A stretch of DNA of 64,000 bases from Streptomyces sp. NBC_00554. Its GTDB lineage: Bacteria > Actinomycetota > Actinomycetes > Streptomycetales > Streptomycetaceae. The DNA lies in the NCBI RefSeq assembly GCF_041431135.1, contig NZ_CP107799.1:2418001-2482000 (forward strand), read 5' to 3'. Made by a program: the position numbers and the translations under genes. The notes under the pieces were generated by a model that worked only from the letters and a program-made list of their open reading frames with translations, made no database searches and was not told where the DNA came from. Every line of letters starts with the position of its first letter. Position 1 is the stretch's first letter. Positions 10,301 through 17,993 of this stretch are shown here, in pieces.

Positions 10301-11357
10301 GGTCCGCGATCCGGTGCCGGAAGGCCAGCACTGCGCATCCCAGCTCCCGGGCCAGGACGACGGGGAGTTGGTCGTCCTGCACCAGGTCGTCCGCGGCGGT
10401 GTCGGTCGCGGCCGGGCGCAGTGAGCGGATGCCGAACTTCTCCAGTTGGTCCGCGAGAGAGGGACTACCCGCCGGCCGAGTGGTGATCACAGCCAGCCTC
10501 AGCCGGAAATCATTGCCTCCGGATTGCAGCATGTCGACCAGCGTGTCCGCATCCAGGGGGGTCTTCCGGCGGCTTGCGTCGACGGCGGACCAACTGCCCG
10601 GCACGCCCCGGTCGGCCAGATGCAGAATCATCTGCCACGGTCTGCCGTCGTCATGCTGGCTGGACCGGCTGGCGCTGTCCAGCCGGTCCCTCAGCCGCGC
10701 GTGCGTCACGTGGTAGGCCAGGGCGCTCAGTGTGATGTCCCTGCCCTCGCCGTGGGCGGCGATCCTGCGCACTGTCTTGAAGACCCGGGTCTGCTCGGCG
10801 TGCAGATCCAGCGGCTCACCCGCTTCAGTGCGGTTGAAGACTCCGACGAGATGGAGAGGGGAGTTGTCCTCAGCCCGGCGGCCCAGATCGACGGCCGACC
10901 GGCCGCCCTCGACTGTCACGTCGTACACAAAGGTCAGTTTGCGATCCGCGAGCGAGACCCGGTCTTCAGCCGCCAGGGCAAGCGGGTAGCGGAGTATCTC
11001 GCGTTCCAGGCCTTCCCCGTTCAGCTTCACCAGCACCGTCGAGGGCCGCTCCTTGGGCAGCGCCCGCCAGATGGTCTCGGTGAGTACGGATCTACGCAGC
11101 CACTCGCCCAGATTCCTCAGAACCCTGGCTTCCCCCTCGTCGTCGAGCGCCCTGTTCCGTATGAAGTCGTAGGGGTTGGTGAGGAACCGGTAATGATCAG
11201 GGAGATTCTCCCCGTCCGCACCCGGCTCCAGATTGACGTTCTCGCTGACCTGTCGCGCCCCCTGCTTGAGGGTCAGTTTCCACTTCCAACTCGGCGCACC
11301 CCCCTCGTTCTTGGCAAAGTCCAAGACCTCCAGTAAGGCGTCGTACTCCCCCGGCAT
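7377..11357 (-). CDS. STAND NTPase with dyad-deficient CHAT domain (1326 aa)
   Basis: Second gene of the operon. I place the start at the ATG at 11357, which has an AGGGGGA ribosome site 8 nt upstream; the frame stays open to 11471 without a better site. The order is a beta-rich N-terminal domain, a CHAT-like domain (about 200-405), an intact P-loop GMDGVGKTT (about 460-468), the rest of the NTPase, and a long helical C-terminal half without obvious motifs. The CHAT domain matches the active paralogue closely (LGCAVLAF, LPQALAEAI, PILYGAD) but has Arg (HLADRG) and Thr (AVITTR) where His and Cys should be. I infer a protease-dead, NTP-binding partner of the upstream protein. The 153-bp gap to that gene leaves room for a second promoter. 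Confidence 0.85.
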   Translation of the reverse strand: MPGEYDALLEVLDFAKNEGGAPSWKWKLTLKQGARQVSENVNLEPGADGENLPDHYRFLTNPYDFIRNRALDDEGEARVLRNLGEWLRRSVLTETIWRALPKERPSTVLVKLNGEGLEREILRYPLALAAEDRVSLADRKLTFVYDVTVEGGRSAVDLGRRAEDNSPLHLVGVFNRTEAGEPLDLHAEQTRVFKTVRRIAAHGEGRDITLSALAYHVTHARLRDRLDSASRSSQHDDGRPWQMILHLADRGVPGSWSAVDASRRKTPLDADTLVDMLQSGGNDFRLRLAVITTRPAGSPSLADQLEKFGIRSLRPAATDTAADDLVQDDQLPVVLARELGCAVLAFRHRIADRSAIDIVETVYAKLLQKHLTLPQALAEAIKEHRTSLEPLDVAAPILYGADACGLRVRPPARERGRYNGGPLRQHPAPRLIGHHKTMWTASEIFSELPVGEVNGAVLYGMDGVGKTTCATELISHYADGYRTVLQYPPVGGRVSADPSEALKDFVAVLLADEAMGEAFKSHGQIVPGPATLENFLGDETNFSQLCLYVTDWLTSNNHSNALVFLSDVKNLLEPEAAPGQSPWLHSYWTRLIAAMTVPKAWGFRLLITSPYPLGLGASMPDVPVPLLAPDEAFLYALSLPRLGKLIGAAPKGVPDKAKRKLVHDVLSLADGHPGLLQYADEAAGKGAEYVRHLADTGIERLAEDEPGQRPRAWREIADWTVDALRRIPCDDPRYVLFLVLCRLRPVHRILLRPQVDNPTPCLLSEIWAALRSGQAGRQPVAEELEELLKGLCRESLIDLIDLPGEGNAGAKVKVRVHPAVADAAGHSDVRLSDGASLRAEVDRIAIQHTAGRANEALRHRLYGGSADVQRLISEALPYLERRGDWDTLLLFMAVLMARSRNNYGLDVMMNRLKRARDRISGTASAQSTMATRLLQVLEALVNGASPGLSTLLGEGPGDVVVDKSPLATAMGAGILNGLRYTGRLQLASEVADDYLQHVEPGSPVSLIASAVETELLRVMVDRGELTQALERTSAVFEALVDVRFRAADHEAAEGEILRKKLFAIRRDSHVLLAEDPGLGAEAQAVHIEQARAAHFSLGKYLEFEGSTDEEQHLHAVDGCLTGLDRRLDGNREQLESYDAELTVLLPRIERSGDIALRAMTDVARARIFRERALRARTKRLGKEEHDAMQTVRDYELKALRQFYVEGTPMDVGACHRRIADDQLACEYEPLTESTPVHQMYAALVGDLTGAYLLRGRPHEREEWRLRGAVGGVPATYQELCERVRGELDMTRGDRIPGVPDPERLLRNVVDDEAELTEAFKRITADV

Positions 11358-11510
11358 GTTCTCAGTCCCCCTAAGAACCCCTCGCATATGCCAATGGAGA
11401 GCAGGGTAGACCCACGCGGACTGCGCGCACCCCAAAGAGACGAAATAGATGACATGGAATTCTCGGGGCAAGATCAGAAATGCGCAGCAAATTCGAAGAA
11501 ATCTGCGATT

Positions 11511-13463
11511 TCAGGCGGATCGATCAAGGAGCCACTGGTCCAGCGCCTCCGGAACCCCCGCGTGGGCCTCCGCGTCGTACAGCACTCCCGGGTTGCCCTG
11601 CGTCCGCGACAGCACCCTCGCGGCAGTCCGGGAGGTCGCCCGAGTACGCGACATCGGCCCGAGCAGGGGCAGGGTGCGCGCGATCTCCCGAATCTCAGCG
11701 TCGCCAAGCGGGTCCAACGGTACGCGGCGCAAGGCCGGTGCGAGATCCGGCAGATCCGTGCGAGAGGTCAGCAGGAGCTTGCCGGGGCCTTCGGCCGCAG
11801 CAAGGGCCTCGATCATTCCGGCCAGGCGGGGGTCTCGGGCGAGGGCCCGATCGGCGGCGTCGAAGACCAGAAGAAGGCGCAGCGAGACGATACGGGCGAC
11901 GGCCTCGGTCCGTGGAAGATCGCGCGAGATCCCCGCGAGTTCGGGGCGCCGAATTTCCAGATGCCACAGGAAATCCGCGAGGGGATCGGCGCGGGACGGC
12001 GTGATTTCCTCAGCCCATTCCGGTCTCGGGTGCCAGACGATCGTGGAGAACGCCTCGCGGTGATCGTGTGCGAGAAGTGACGCACATGTCGTGGCACCCA
12101 TCCCCGCTGCGCCGTGGAGCACCGCGCCCCGTACGCCGCTCTCCGGTGCCAACGCCACATTCGCGCCCACCATCTCGGGCAGCCGCCCGAAGAAGGACGT
12201 CGGCCGATCGGGCAGCGGCCCGGCACTGCCTTCGTAGCGCCCTGGCAGACGTGTGCGGGGCAGCGGCCTGCCCGGGAGTTTCTGGTCCGCGGCGGCGGCA
12301 CCGTACAGCATCGGCGCGCCGGCGGAGAACAACGGGTAGCGGTGTTCGCCGAGTTCGGGGTCGGCGACAGTCTCCCTCAAGGCGTTGTGCAGGGCCTGAG
12401 GAAGGGCCTGCCGATGCCGGAGGAGGTGGGTGTAGAGGCGGGTGGAGAAAGCGAGGGCGAAGCCGTTGCCCACGGGGAAACGCATTGCGACGACCGCACA
12501 GCCCAGATCGTCCGCCATGGCCGAGGCCAGCGAAGTGAGTGCGGAATGCGGTGTGTCTGTCGCGTCGGCGCTTTCCGGGCCCCCGGCACCGGGAACCTCG
12601 CCGCCCGACCAGCACGCCGACAGGACCACCAGGCGCACGCGGTTCCGCGCCCGGCCGAACAGCTCGACCAAATCCTGGGTCGTCACCTGGTCCTCAGTGC
12701 CGTCCGGGTGCTCCAGGCGCAGAATCCCAGGGAGGCCGTGGGCGACGACATGGATGATGTCCCACCCGTCCGGCTCGTCCAGCATGCCGCGCAGCGTCGA
12801 CCGGCCCACCCCGAACTGCCGCGTTCTCAGCTCCAACGGCAACGCACCGCTCTGCCCGCCCACCGCGAGTTCGAGCAGTTTTCCGCGCAGGGCCGTGCGA
12901 TGGGCTCCGAGGTCCAGCGTGGCTGTGGCCCGCGGCAGGCTGAACAGGGCGAGCATGCGCAGGCGCGAGGGCAGGACCGGCGCACCACGTGGGACGACCT
13001 CGGATCGCGACCCCACCCCGCGCACCATGGTCGTGCCGTGCAGGGCCAGCGGCTGGGCACCGTGCGGCGCCGACGGCCGGTCCTCCACCAGCGCCAGCTC
13101 CCACGGCAGCGCCTCGAAGTCGGCCAGTTCGGGGGGCAGTTCCAGCCGCACCACGGCCGGGCCTAACTCCTTGAGGTGGCCGGCCATCTCCCCCAGCCCG
13201 ACGCACGCGATCCACTCCCCCGCGGCCCGCACCTCGTCCTCGATCCGCGGGAGCCCGTCCCGCTTCCCGCGCAGCACGGCAATCCGCTGCGGAAGCGCGT
13301 AGAGCCGGTCCAGTTCCACAAGATCACCACCATCGAGATGCACTCGCGCGGTTTTGGTTCTGAAGGTGTCAGGCCGCTGGAGAACCCACCTCCAAGACGT
13401 GGGACGGCCGCCTTCCGCAGCACGACGACAGTGGGAGATGGTGAGCACTGCGGATCGGATCAT
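11511..13463 (-). CDS. CHAT-domain protease with degenerate STAND module (650 aa)
   Basis: First gene of the four-gene operon. Residues 1-120 are a beta-rich N-terminal region. The CHAT (caspase/HetF-associated) protease domain covers about 165-390, with catalytic His242 in HVVAHG and Cys284 in VVLSACWSG and the usual C-terminal PMLYGAA strand. The region after 420 is STAND-like, but the Walker A reads GAAGMGATT (451-459), with Ala457 in place of the essential Lys; the Walker B strand LLLVFDAAD (531-538) and a sensor-like LLLTSR (563-568) remain. So the protease looks active and the NTPase does not. Codon 100 is TTA (13164-13166), implying bldA dependence. GGAGG lies 11 nt before the ATG. CHAT enzymes are usually regulated proteases in conflict systems; substrate unknown, but the divergent 264-aa protein is an obvious candidate. 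Confidence 0.9.
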   Translation of the reverse strand: MIRSAVLTISHCRRAAEGGRPTSWRWVLQRPDTFRTKTARVHLDGGDLVELDRLYALPQRIAVLRGKRDGLPRIEDEVRAAGEWIACVGLGEMAGHLKELGPAVVRLELPPELADFEALPWELALVEDRPSAPHGAQPLALHGTTMVRGVGSRSEVVPRGAPVLPSRLRMLALFSLPRATATLDLGAHRTALRGKLLELAVGGQSGALPLELRTRQFGVGRSTLRGMLDEPDGWDIIHVVAHGLPGILRLEHPDGTEDQVTTQDLVELFGRARNRVRLVVLSACWSGGEVPGAGGPESADATDTPHSALTSLASAMADDLGCAVVAMRFPVGNGFALAFSTRLYTHLLRHRQALPQALHNALRETVADPELGEHRYPLFSAGAPMLYGAAAADQKLPGRPLPRTRLPGRYEGSAGPLPDRPTSFFGRLPEMVGANVALAPESGVRGAVLHGAAGMGATTCASLLAHDHREAFSTIVWHPRPEWAEEITPSRADPLADFLWHLEIRRPELAGISRDLPRTEAVARIVSLRLLLVFDAADRALARDPRLAGMIEALAAAEGPGKLLLTSRTDLPDLAPALRRVPLDPLGDAEIREIARTLPLLGPMSRTRATSRTAARVLSRTQGNPGVLYDAEAHAGVPEALDQWLLDRSA

Positions 13464-13560
13464 GCCTGCTTCGGCCTCCTTGTCGCGCGCTTCCCTCCGG
13501 TCTCCCGTTATCCGCTCTGAATGACCGTCAAACTCCCTACAGTGAGGCGAAGTTCACCGC

Positions 13561-13590
13561 TCGGAACGATTCGGAACGATTCGGAACGAT
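13561..13590. repeat. Three perfect tandem copies of a 10-bp unit in the divergent promoter region
   Basis: The unit TCGGAACGAT occurs three times without mismatch and ends 10 bp before the start codon of the 264-aa gene, inside the 137-bp gap between that gene and the CHAT operon. A 10-bp period places the copies on one face of the helix, as expected for cooperative protein binding. It could equally be slippage-prone DNA that changes promoter or ribosome-site spacing. Confidence 0.9.
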
Positions 13591-13600
13591 TGGGACGCCA

Positions 13601-14395
13601 ATGCCCAAGGACCGCCACAAGCAGTACATCGGGGAAGTGCGCGCCGCCATCGGGATGCAGCCGTCGTGGCCGCCCGACGCTCATCGAAAGCTCGGCGACG
13701 TGGGCCTGTTCAGGAACGGGCAGTTCGAGCGCAAGGGCACGTTCACGACGTTGTACGGCGTCGATATCGTGCCTGCCCCTGCGCGCAAGAGGCGCAGCTC
13801 CTACCACTGCGACTCGAACGGCACCGTGCAGATTCATCTCGACGCGGCAGCCGACGCCGGTGGCGGTCCCGTAACGGCAGACGCCTCGCTCGTCCTGGAA
13901 TTCGGCAAGGCCTACGCAGTGCTCTTCCACGCGACAGGTTGCTGGTCCGAGGAGATCAAGAACATCGAGGCAGTCGAGGCCAAGATGCTGGAACTGCGCG
14001 CAGACAACAAATGGAAGCGCGATTACGTAGTGGTGACCGAGGTCACCCACGCCGCGAACACCACGGTCCTCATGTGCAAGAACCGCAAGGACCGCGTTGA
14101 GCTCAAGGCCAACGCCGACCCCGGCATCAGCGGCCTGGACCTGCTCACGGCATCCGGCGGACTGCGCTGGACCGGCGGCTCCATGGCGAGCCTGCAACTC
14201 CTGTCCGAGGGCAAGCTCACCCCCCTCTACCGGGTGCGGGGCATCCTGCGGCATTGGTTCCGCGACGACGAGCCCGGCTACCTCGACGACGCTGAGCCCG
14301 AGGGCGACGAAGCCGAGGCCGAGTGGTACGTGGACGAGGTGAGCAGCCAAACCTTCGACGGGGACGACAAGGAAGAGACCGGCGGAAACAGCTGA
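13601..14395 (+). CDS. 264-aa protein, candidate gasdermin-like pore-forming effector
   Basis: Transcribed divergently from the CHAT/STAND operon and closed by a strong terminator. I do not recognise it with certainty. By eye, residues 95-215 resemble the gasdermin pore-forming domain: a strand VLEFGKAYAVLFHA, the sequence DYVVVTEVTHAANTTVL (compare the vVTEVlqt strand of animal gasdermins), a Gly-rich turn, then LTPLYRVRGI, comparable to the TLAFRV strand before the gasdermin cleavage region. The last 43 residues (222-264) are strongly acidic and probably disordered, a possible inhibitory or cleavable tail. There is no Cys near the N-terminus for the palmitoylation described in some bacterial gasdermins. 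A GGGA site precedes the ATG. Bacterial gasdermins are typically encoded beside their activating proteases, which fits this context. Alternatively it is an unrelated beta-rich regulator. Confidence 0.65.
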   Translation: MPKDRHKQYIGEVRAAIGMQPSWPPDAHRKLGDVGLFRNGQFERKGTFTTLYGVDIVPAPARKRRSSYHCDSNGTVQIHLDAAADAGGGPVTADASLVLEFGKAYAVLFHATGCWSEEIKNIEAVEAKMLELRADNKWKRDYVVVTEVTHAANTTVLMCKNRKDRVELKANADPGISGLDLLTASGGLRWTGGSMASLQLLSEGKLTPLYRVRGILRHWFRDDEPGYLDDAEPEGDEAEAEWYVDEVSSQTFDGDDKEETGGNS

Positions 14396-14401
14396 AGGAA
14401 A

Positions 14402-14445
14402 GCAGGCTGACGGTGGTACGGACCACTCCTCCACTGTCAGCCTGC
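14402..14445. terminator. Perfect 15-bp stem hairpin between convergent genes
   Basis: The arms 14402-14416 and 14431-14445 pair over 15 positions with one G-T wobble, around a 14-nt loop. It stands between the stop of the 264-aa gene and the stop of the convergent DUF6299 gene, so it can serve both. Confidence 0.85.
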
Positions 14446-14490
14446 GGAACCCGTAGAGATCCAGCGGTCACCTCAGGGGCTGATCCCGCG

Positions 14491-15018
<528 letters not shown>

Positions 15019-15197
15019 TCATCACTCCTTTGGTGGCGAATCCGCACCGTCCGTCTTGGGGACGTCCAAGTGTTGTCCGCGTGTTGTCACGCTTCACGAC
15101 CCGCTGTTCCGATGAGTTCGCCGCGCGAGCATGGTCTATGTATGCGAGGACGGCGCAACGCCGTCGGAACTCATCGCATACGACGTGGAGGTGCGCC

Positions 15198-15392
15198 ATG
15201 TGTTCACACCAGTCTTCGTTCCCGTCCGCGGACAGCAACGCCCCGCACATCGTGGCGGCCCACCCCGAGCAGGGCTGGAACCTCCTGTGCAACGGCGCGA
15301 TCGTCTTCGACGACACCGGCGAACTGCACCCCGACGGCAGCGTGGTCGCTCCCCGCCGGGTGTTCGTCGAGCAGCTGGCCGTCGCGGCCTGA
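15198..15392 (+). CDS. DUF5999 small cytoplasmic protein (64 aa)
   Basis: A short protein starting MCSHQ, with a central HPEQGWNLLCNG segment and DTGELHPDG. These are the signature segments of DUF5999, a small family common in Streptomyces and often found near regulators. GGAGG lies 6 nt before the ATG at 15198, which decides the start against longer readings. Two cysteines (residue 2 and in LLCNG) and His residues could bind metal, but this is a guess. The role is unknown. Confidence 0.85.
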   Translation: MCSHQSSFPSADSNAPHIVAAHPEQGWNLLCNGAIVFDDTGELHPDGSVVAPRRVFVEQLAVAA

Positions 15393-15491
15393 GTCCGTTC
15401 TCCTTCGGCCGGGTCCGGCGCCGGCGCGGTGAGCCCGTCGAGCTCGACCGGATCCACCTGCGGCGATCCCAAGTGATCTTCGCGGACTAGA

Positions 15492-16316
15492 GTGATCAAC
15501 GTGTCAGAGCAGCACGCACCACGGTCCCTCATCGTCACGTTCTACGGCGCGTACGGCCGTTTCATGCCCGGCCCGGTGCCGGTGTCCGAGTTGATCCGGC
15601 TCCTCGCCGCGGTCGGCGTGGACGCACCCTCCGTACGGTCGTCGGTATCGCGGCTCAAACGCCGCGGCCTGCTGGAACCGGTACGTACGGCAGCCGGCGC
15701 GGCCGGGTACGCGCTGTCGCCCGACGCGCGGCAGCTGCTCGACGACGGCGACCGGCGGGTGTACGCGACGGAGCCTCCCAAGGACGACGGCTGGGTACTC
15801 GCCGTCTTCTCCGTTCCCGAGTCCGAGCGGCAGAAGCGACATGTGCTGCGCTCGCGGCTCGCAGGTCTGGGTTTCGGGACGGCGGCCCCCGGGGTGTGGC
15901 TCGCCCCGGCCCGGCTCCACGAAGAGGCGCGGCACACGCTGGAGCGGCTGCGGCTCGACCCGTACGTGGAGCTCTTCCGCGGGGAGCATCTGGGCTTCGC
16001 CGCGACGGCGGACGCGGTGGCGCGCTGGTGGGACCTCGCCTCGATCGCCAAGCAGCACGAGGTGTTCCTCGACGAGCACGCGCACGTGCTGCACGCCTGG
16101 GAGCGGCGCGCGGACACCCCGCCGGAGGCGGCGTACCACGACTATCTGCTCGCCCTGGACTCCTGGCGCCATCTCCCGTACACGGACCCGGGACTGCCCG
16201 CCGCGCTGCTTCCGCAGGACTGGCCCGGCGCGCGTTCGGCCGCCGTCTTCCGGGCACTGCACGAGCGGCTGCGGGACGCGGGGGCGGCTTTCGCCGACGT
16301 ACCCGGGCGGGGCTAG
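15492..16316 (+). CDS. PaaX-family transcriptional regulator (274 aa)
   Basis: The order follows the PaaX family: an N-terminal winged helix (about 15-75, with VRSSVSRLKRRGLLEP as the recognition helix and wing), a central ferredoxin-like domain (about 95-170) and the C-terminal PaaX domain containing the YLLALDSWRHLPYTDPGLPAALLP-type segment at about 225-248. PaaX proteins repress phenylacetate and related catabolic genes through acyl-CoA ligands, but no paa genes lie nearby, so the target is unclear. The GTG at 15492 or a second GTG at 15501 could be the start. The DUF5999 gene lies 100 bp upstream on the same strand. Confidence 0.9.
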   Translation: MINVSEQHAPRSLIVTFYGAYGRFMPGPVPVSELIRLLAAVGVDAPSVRSSVSRLKRRGLLEPVRTAAGAAGYALSPDARQLLDDGDRRVYATEPPKDDGWVLAVFSVPESERQKRHVLRSRLAGLGFGTAAPGVWLAPARLHEEARHTLERLRLDPYVELFRGEHLGFAATADAVARWWDLASIAKQHEVFLDEHAHVLHAWERRADTPPEAAYHDYLLALDSWRHLPYTDPGLPAALLPQDWPGARSAAVFRALHERLRDAGAAFADVPGRG

Positions 16317-16504
16317 GCGCCGGCTCCCGCATGCCGGAAAACGGACATAGGCATCAACTCGGTACGCAGGGGCGGCTGTGGTGTGTGATCTCAGTTACAA
16401 CATCAGTCACTAAGACAACCCTCAGCCTCTTCCTTGCCTCTTCTCATCTTCCTTACCTAGCGTCGTGAGCCGCACGACGCCAGGACAGGAAGAGGACTGC
16501 ACGT

Positions 16505-17056
16505 ATGACCAACACGGCAAGGGCTCAGGGAGCCACCGTCTGGCTCACGGGCCTGCCGAGCGCGGGCAAGACGACCATCGCCGGCATTCTGGGCAACCGC
16601 CTGAAGGCCGAGGGGCACCGTGTGGAGGTCCTCGACGGTGACGAGGTCCGCCGTTTCCTCTCCGCGGGCCTCGGCTTCTCCCGCGAGGACCGCAACACGA
16701 ACGTGCAGCGCATCGGCCTGGTCGCCGAGGTGCTCGCGCGTAACGGCGTGCTCGCCGTGGTCCCCGTCATCGCGCCCTACGCCGACAGCCGCGAGGCCGT
16801 CCGCAAGCGGCACGAGGCAAGCGGGACGCCGTACGTCGAGGTGCATGTCGCCACCCCGGTCGAGGTGTGCAGCGAGCGCGATGTGAAAGGGCTGTACGCC
16901 CAGCAGGCCGCGGGCCGGATCAGCGGGCTGACCGGCGTCGACGACCCCTACGAGCCACCGGTCGACCCGGCTCTCACGCTGGAGACGCACCTGCAGACCG
17001 CGGAGGAGTCCGCGGCCTCCGTGCACGCGGTGCTCGCGGCGAGGGGGATCCTGTGA
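16505..17056 (+). CDS. cysC: Adenylylsulfate (APS) kinase
   Basis: Phosphorylates adenosine 5'-phosphosulfate to PAPS in the cytoplasm. The P-loop GLPSAGKTT is at about 16-24, followed by DGDEVRR, the arginine-rich FSREDRNTNVQRIG and the KGLYAQ segment, in the family order and at the family's usual length (183 aa). GGAAGAGG lies upstream of the ATG. It overlaps cysD by 4 bp, so translation is coupled. It is first of the cysC-cysD-cysN unit. There is no cysH or sulfite reductase next to it, unlike a complete sulfate assimilation operon. Confidence 0.97.
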   Translation: MTNTARAQGATVWLTGLPSAGKTTIAGILGNRLKAEGHRVEVLDGDEVRRFLSAGLGFSREDRNTNVQRIGLVAEVLARNGVLAVVPVIAPYADSREAVRKRHEASGTPYVEVHVATPVEVCSERDVKGLYAQQAAGRISGLTGVDDPYEPPVDPALTLETHLQTAEESAASVHAVLAARGIL

Positions 17057-17991
17057 CCTCGGCATCCGCATCGGCAACGGCAACGGCTGAGCGGTCCTTC
17101 ACGCTCTCGCATCTGGACGCTCTGGAGTCCGAGGCGGTGCACATCTTCCGCGAGGTGGCGGGCGAGTTCGAGCGGCCGGTGATCCTCTTCTCCGGCGGCA
17201 AGGACTCCATCGTCATGCTGCACCTCGCCCTCAAAGCCTTCGCGCCCGCGGCGATCCCCTTCACGCTGCTGCATGTGGACACCGGGCACAACTTTCCCGA
17301 AGTCCTTGAGTACCGCGACCGTGTGGTCGCCGCACACGGACTGCGTCTCCATGTGGCCTCCGTCCAGGACTACATCGACCGCGGTGTGCTGCGCGAACGC
17401 CCCGACGGGACCCGCAACCCCCTGCAGACCGTGCCGTTGACGGAGAAGATCCAGTCCGAACGCTTCGACGCCGTCTTCGGCGGCGGACGCCGCGACGAGG
17501 AGAAGGCCCGCGCCAAGGAACGCGTCTTCTCCCTGCGCGACGAGTTCTCCCAGTGGGACCCCCGCCGCCAGCGACCCGAACTCTGGCAGCTCTACAACGG
17601 CCGCCACGCACCCGGCGAACACGTCCGCGTCTTCCCCCTCTCCAACTGGACCGAACTCGACGTCTGGCAGTACATCGCCCGCGAGCACATCGAACTGCCG
17701 GGCATCTACTTCGCCCACCGCCGTGAGGTGTTCCAGCGGGCTGGGATGTGGCTGACGCCCGGTGACTGGGGCGGCCCGCGCGAGAGCGAGACCGTCGAGA
17801 AGCGCCTGGTGCGCTACCGGACCGTCGGTGACATGTCCTGCACCGGCGCCGTCGACTCCGACGCCACCACGCTGGAAGCCGTCATCACCGAGATCGCCGC
17901 CTCCCGCCTCACCGAACGCGGCGCCACCCGCGCCGACGACAAGATGTCCGAGGCCGCGATGGAAGACCGCAAGCGCGAGGGGTACTTCTAA
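17053..17991 (+). CDS. cysD: Sulfate adenylyltransferase subunit 2
   Basis: Catalytic subunit of ATP sulfurylase, which makes APS from sulfate and ATP in complex with the GTPase CysN. It has the PP-loop FSGGKDSIVM (about 54-63), followed by HVDTGHNFPE and the FGGGRRDEEKARAKER segment, and it ends in REGYF like other CysD proteins. The GTG start overlaps the cysC stop (GTGA). Its 312-aa length is normal. The 2-bp gap to cysN shows they are one transcript. Confidence 0.97.
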   Translation: MTSASASATATAERSFTLSHLDALESEAVHIFREVAGEFERPVILFSGGKDSIVMLHLALKAFAPAAIPFTLLHVDTGHNFPEVLEYRDRVVAAHGLRLHVASVQDYIDRGVLRERPDGTRNPLQTVPLTEKIQSERFDAVFGGGRRDEEKARAKERVFSLRDEFSQWDPRRQRPELWQLYNGRHAPGEHVRVFPLSNWTELDVWQYIAREHIELPGIYFAHRREVFQRAGMWLTPGDWGGPRESETVEKRLVRYRTVGDMSCTGAVDSDATTLEAVITEIAASRLTERGATRADDKMSEAAMEDRKREGYF

Positions 17992-17993
17992 CC

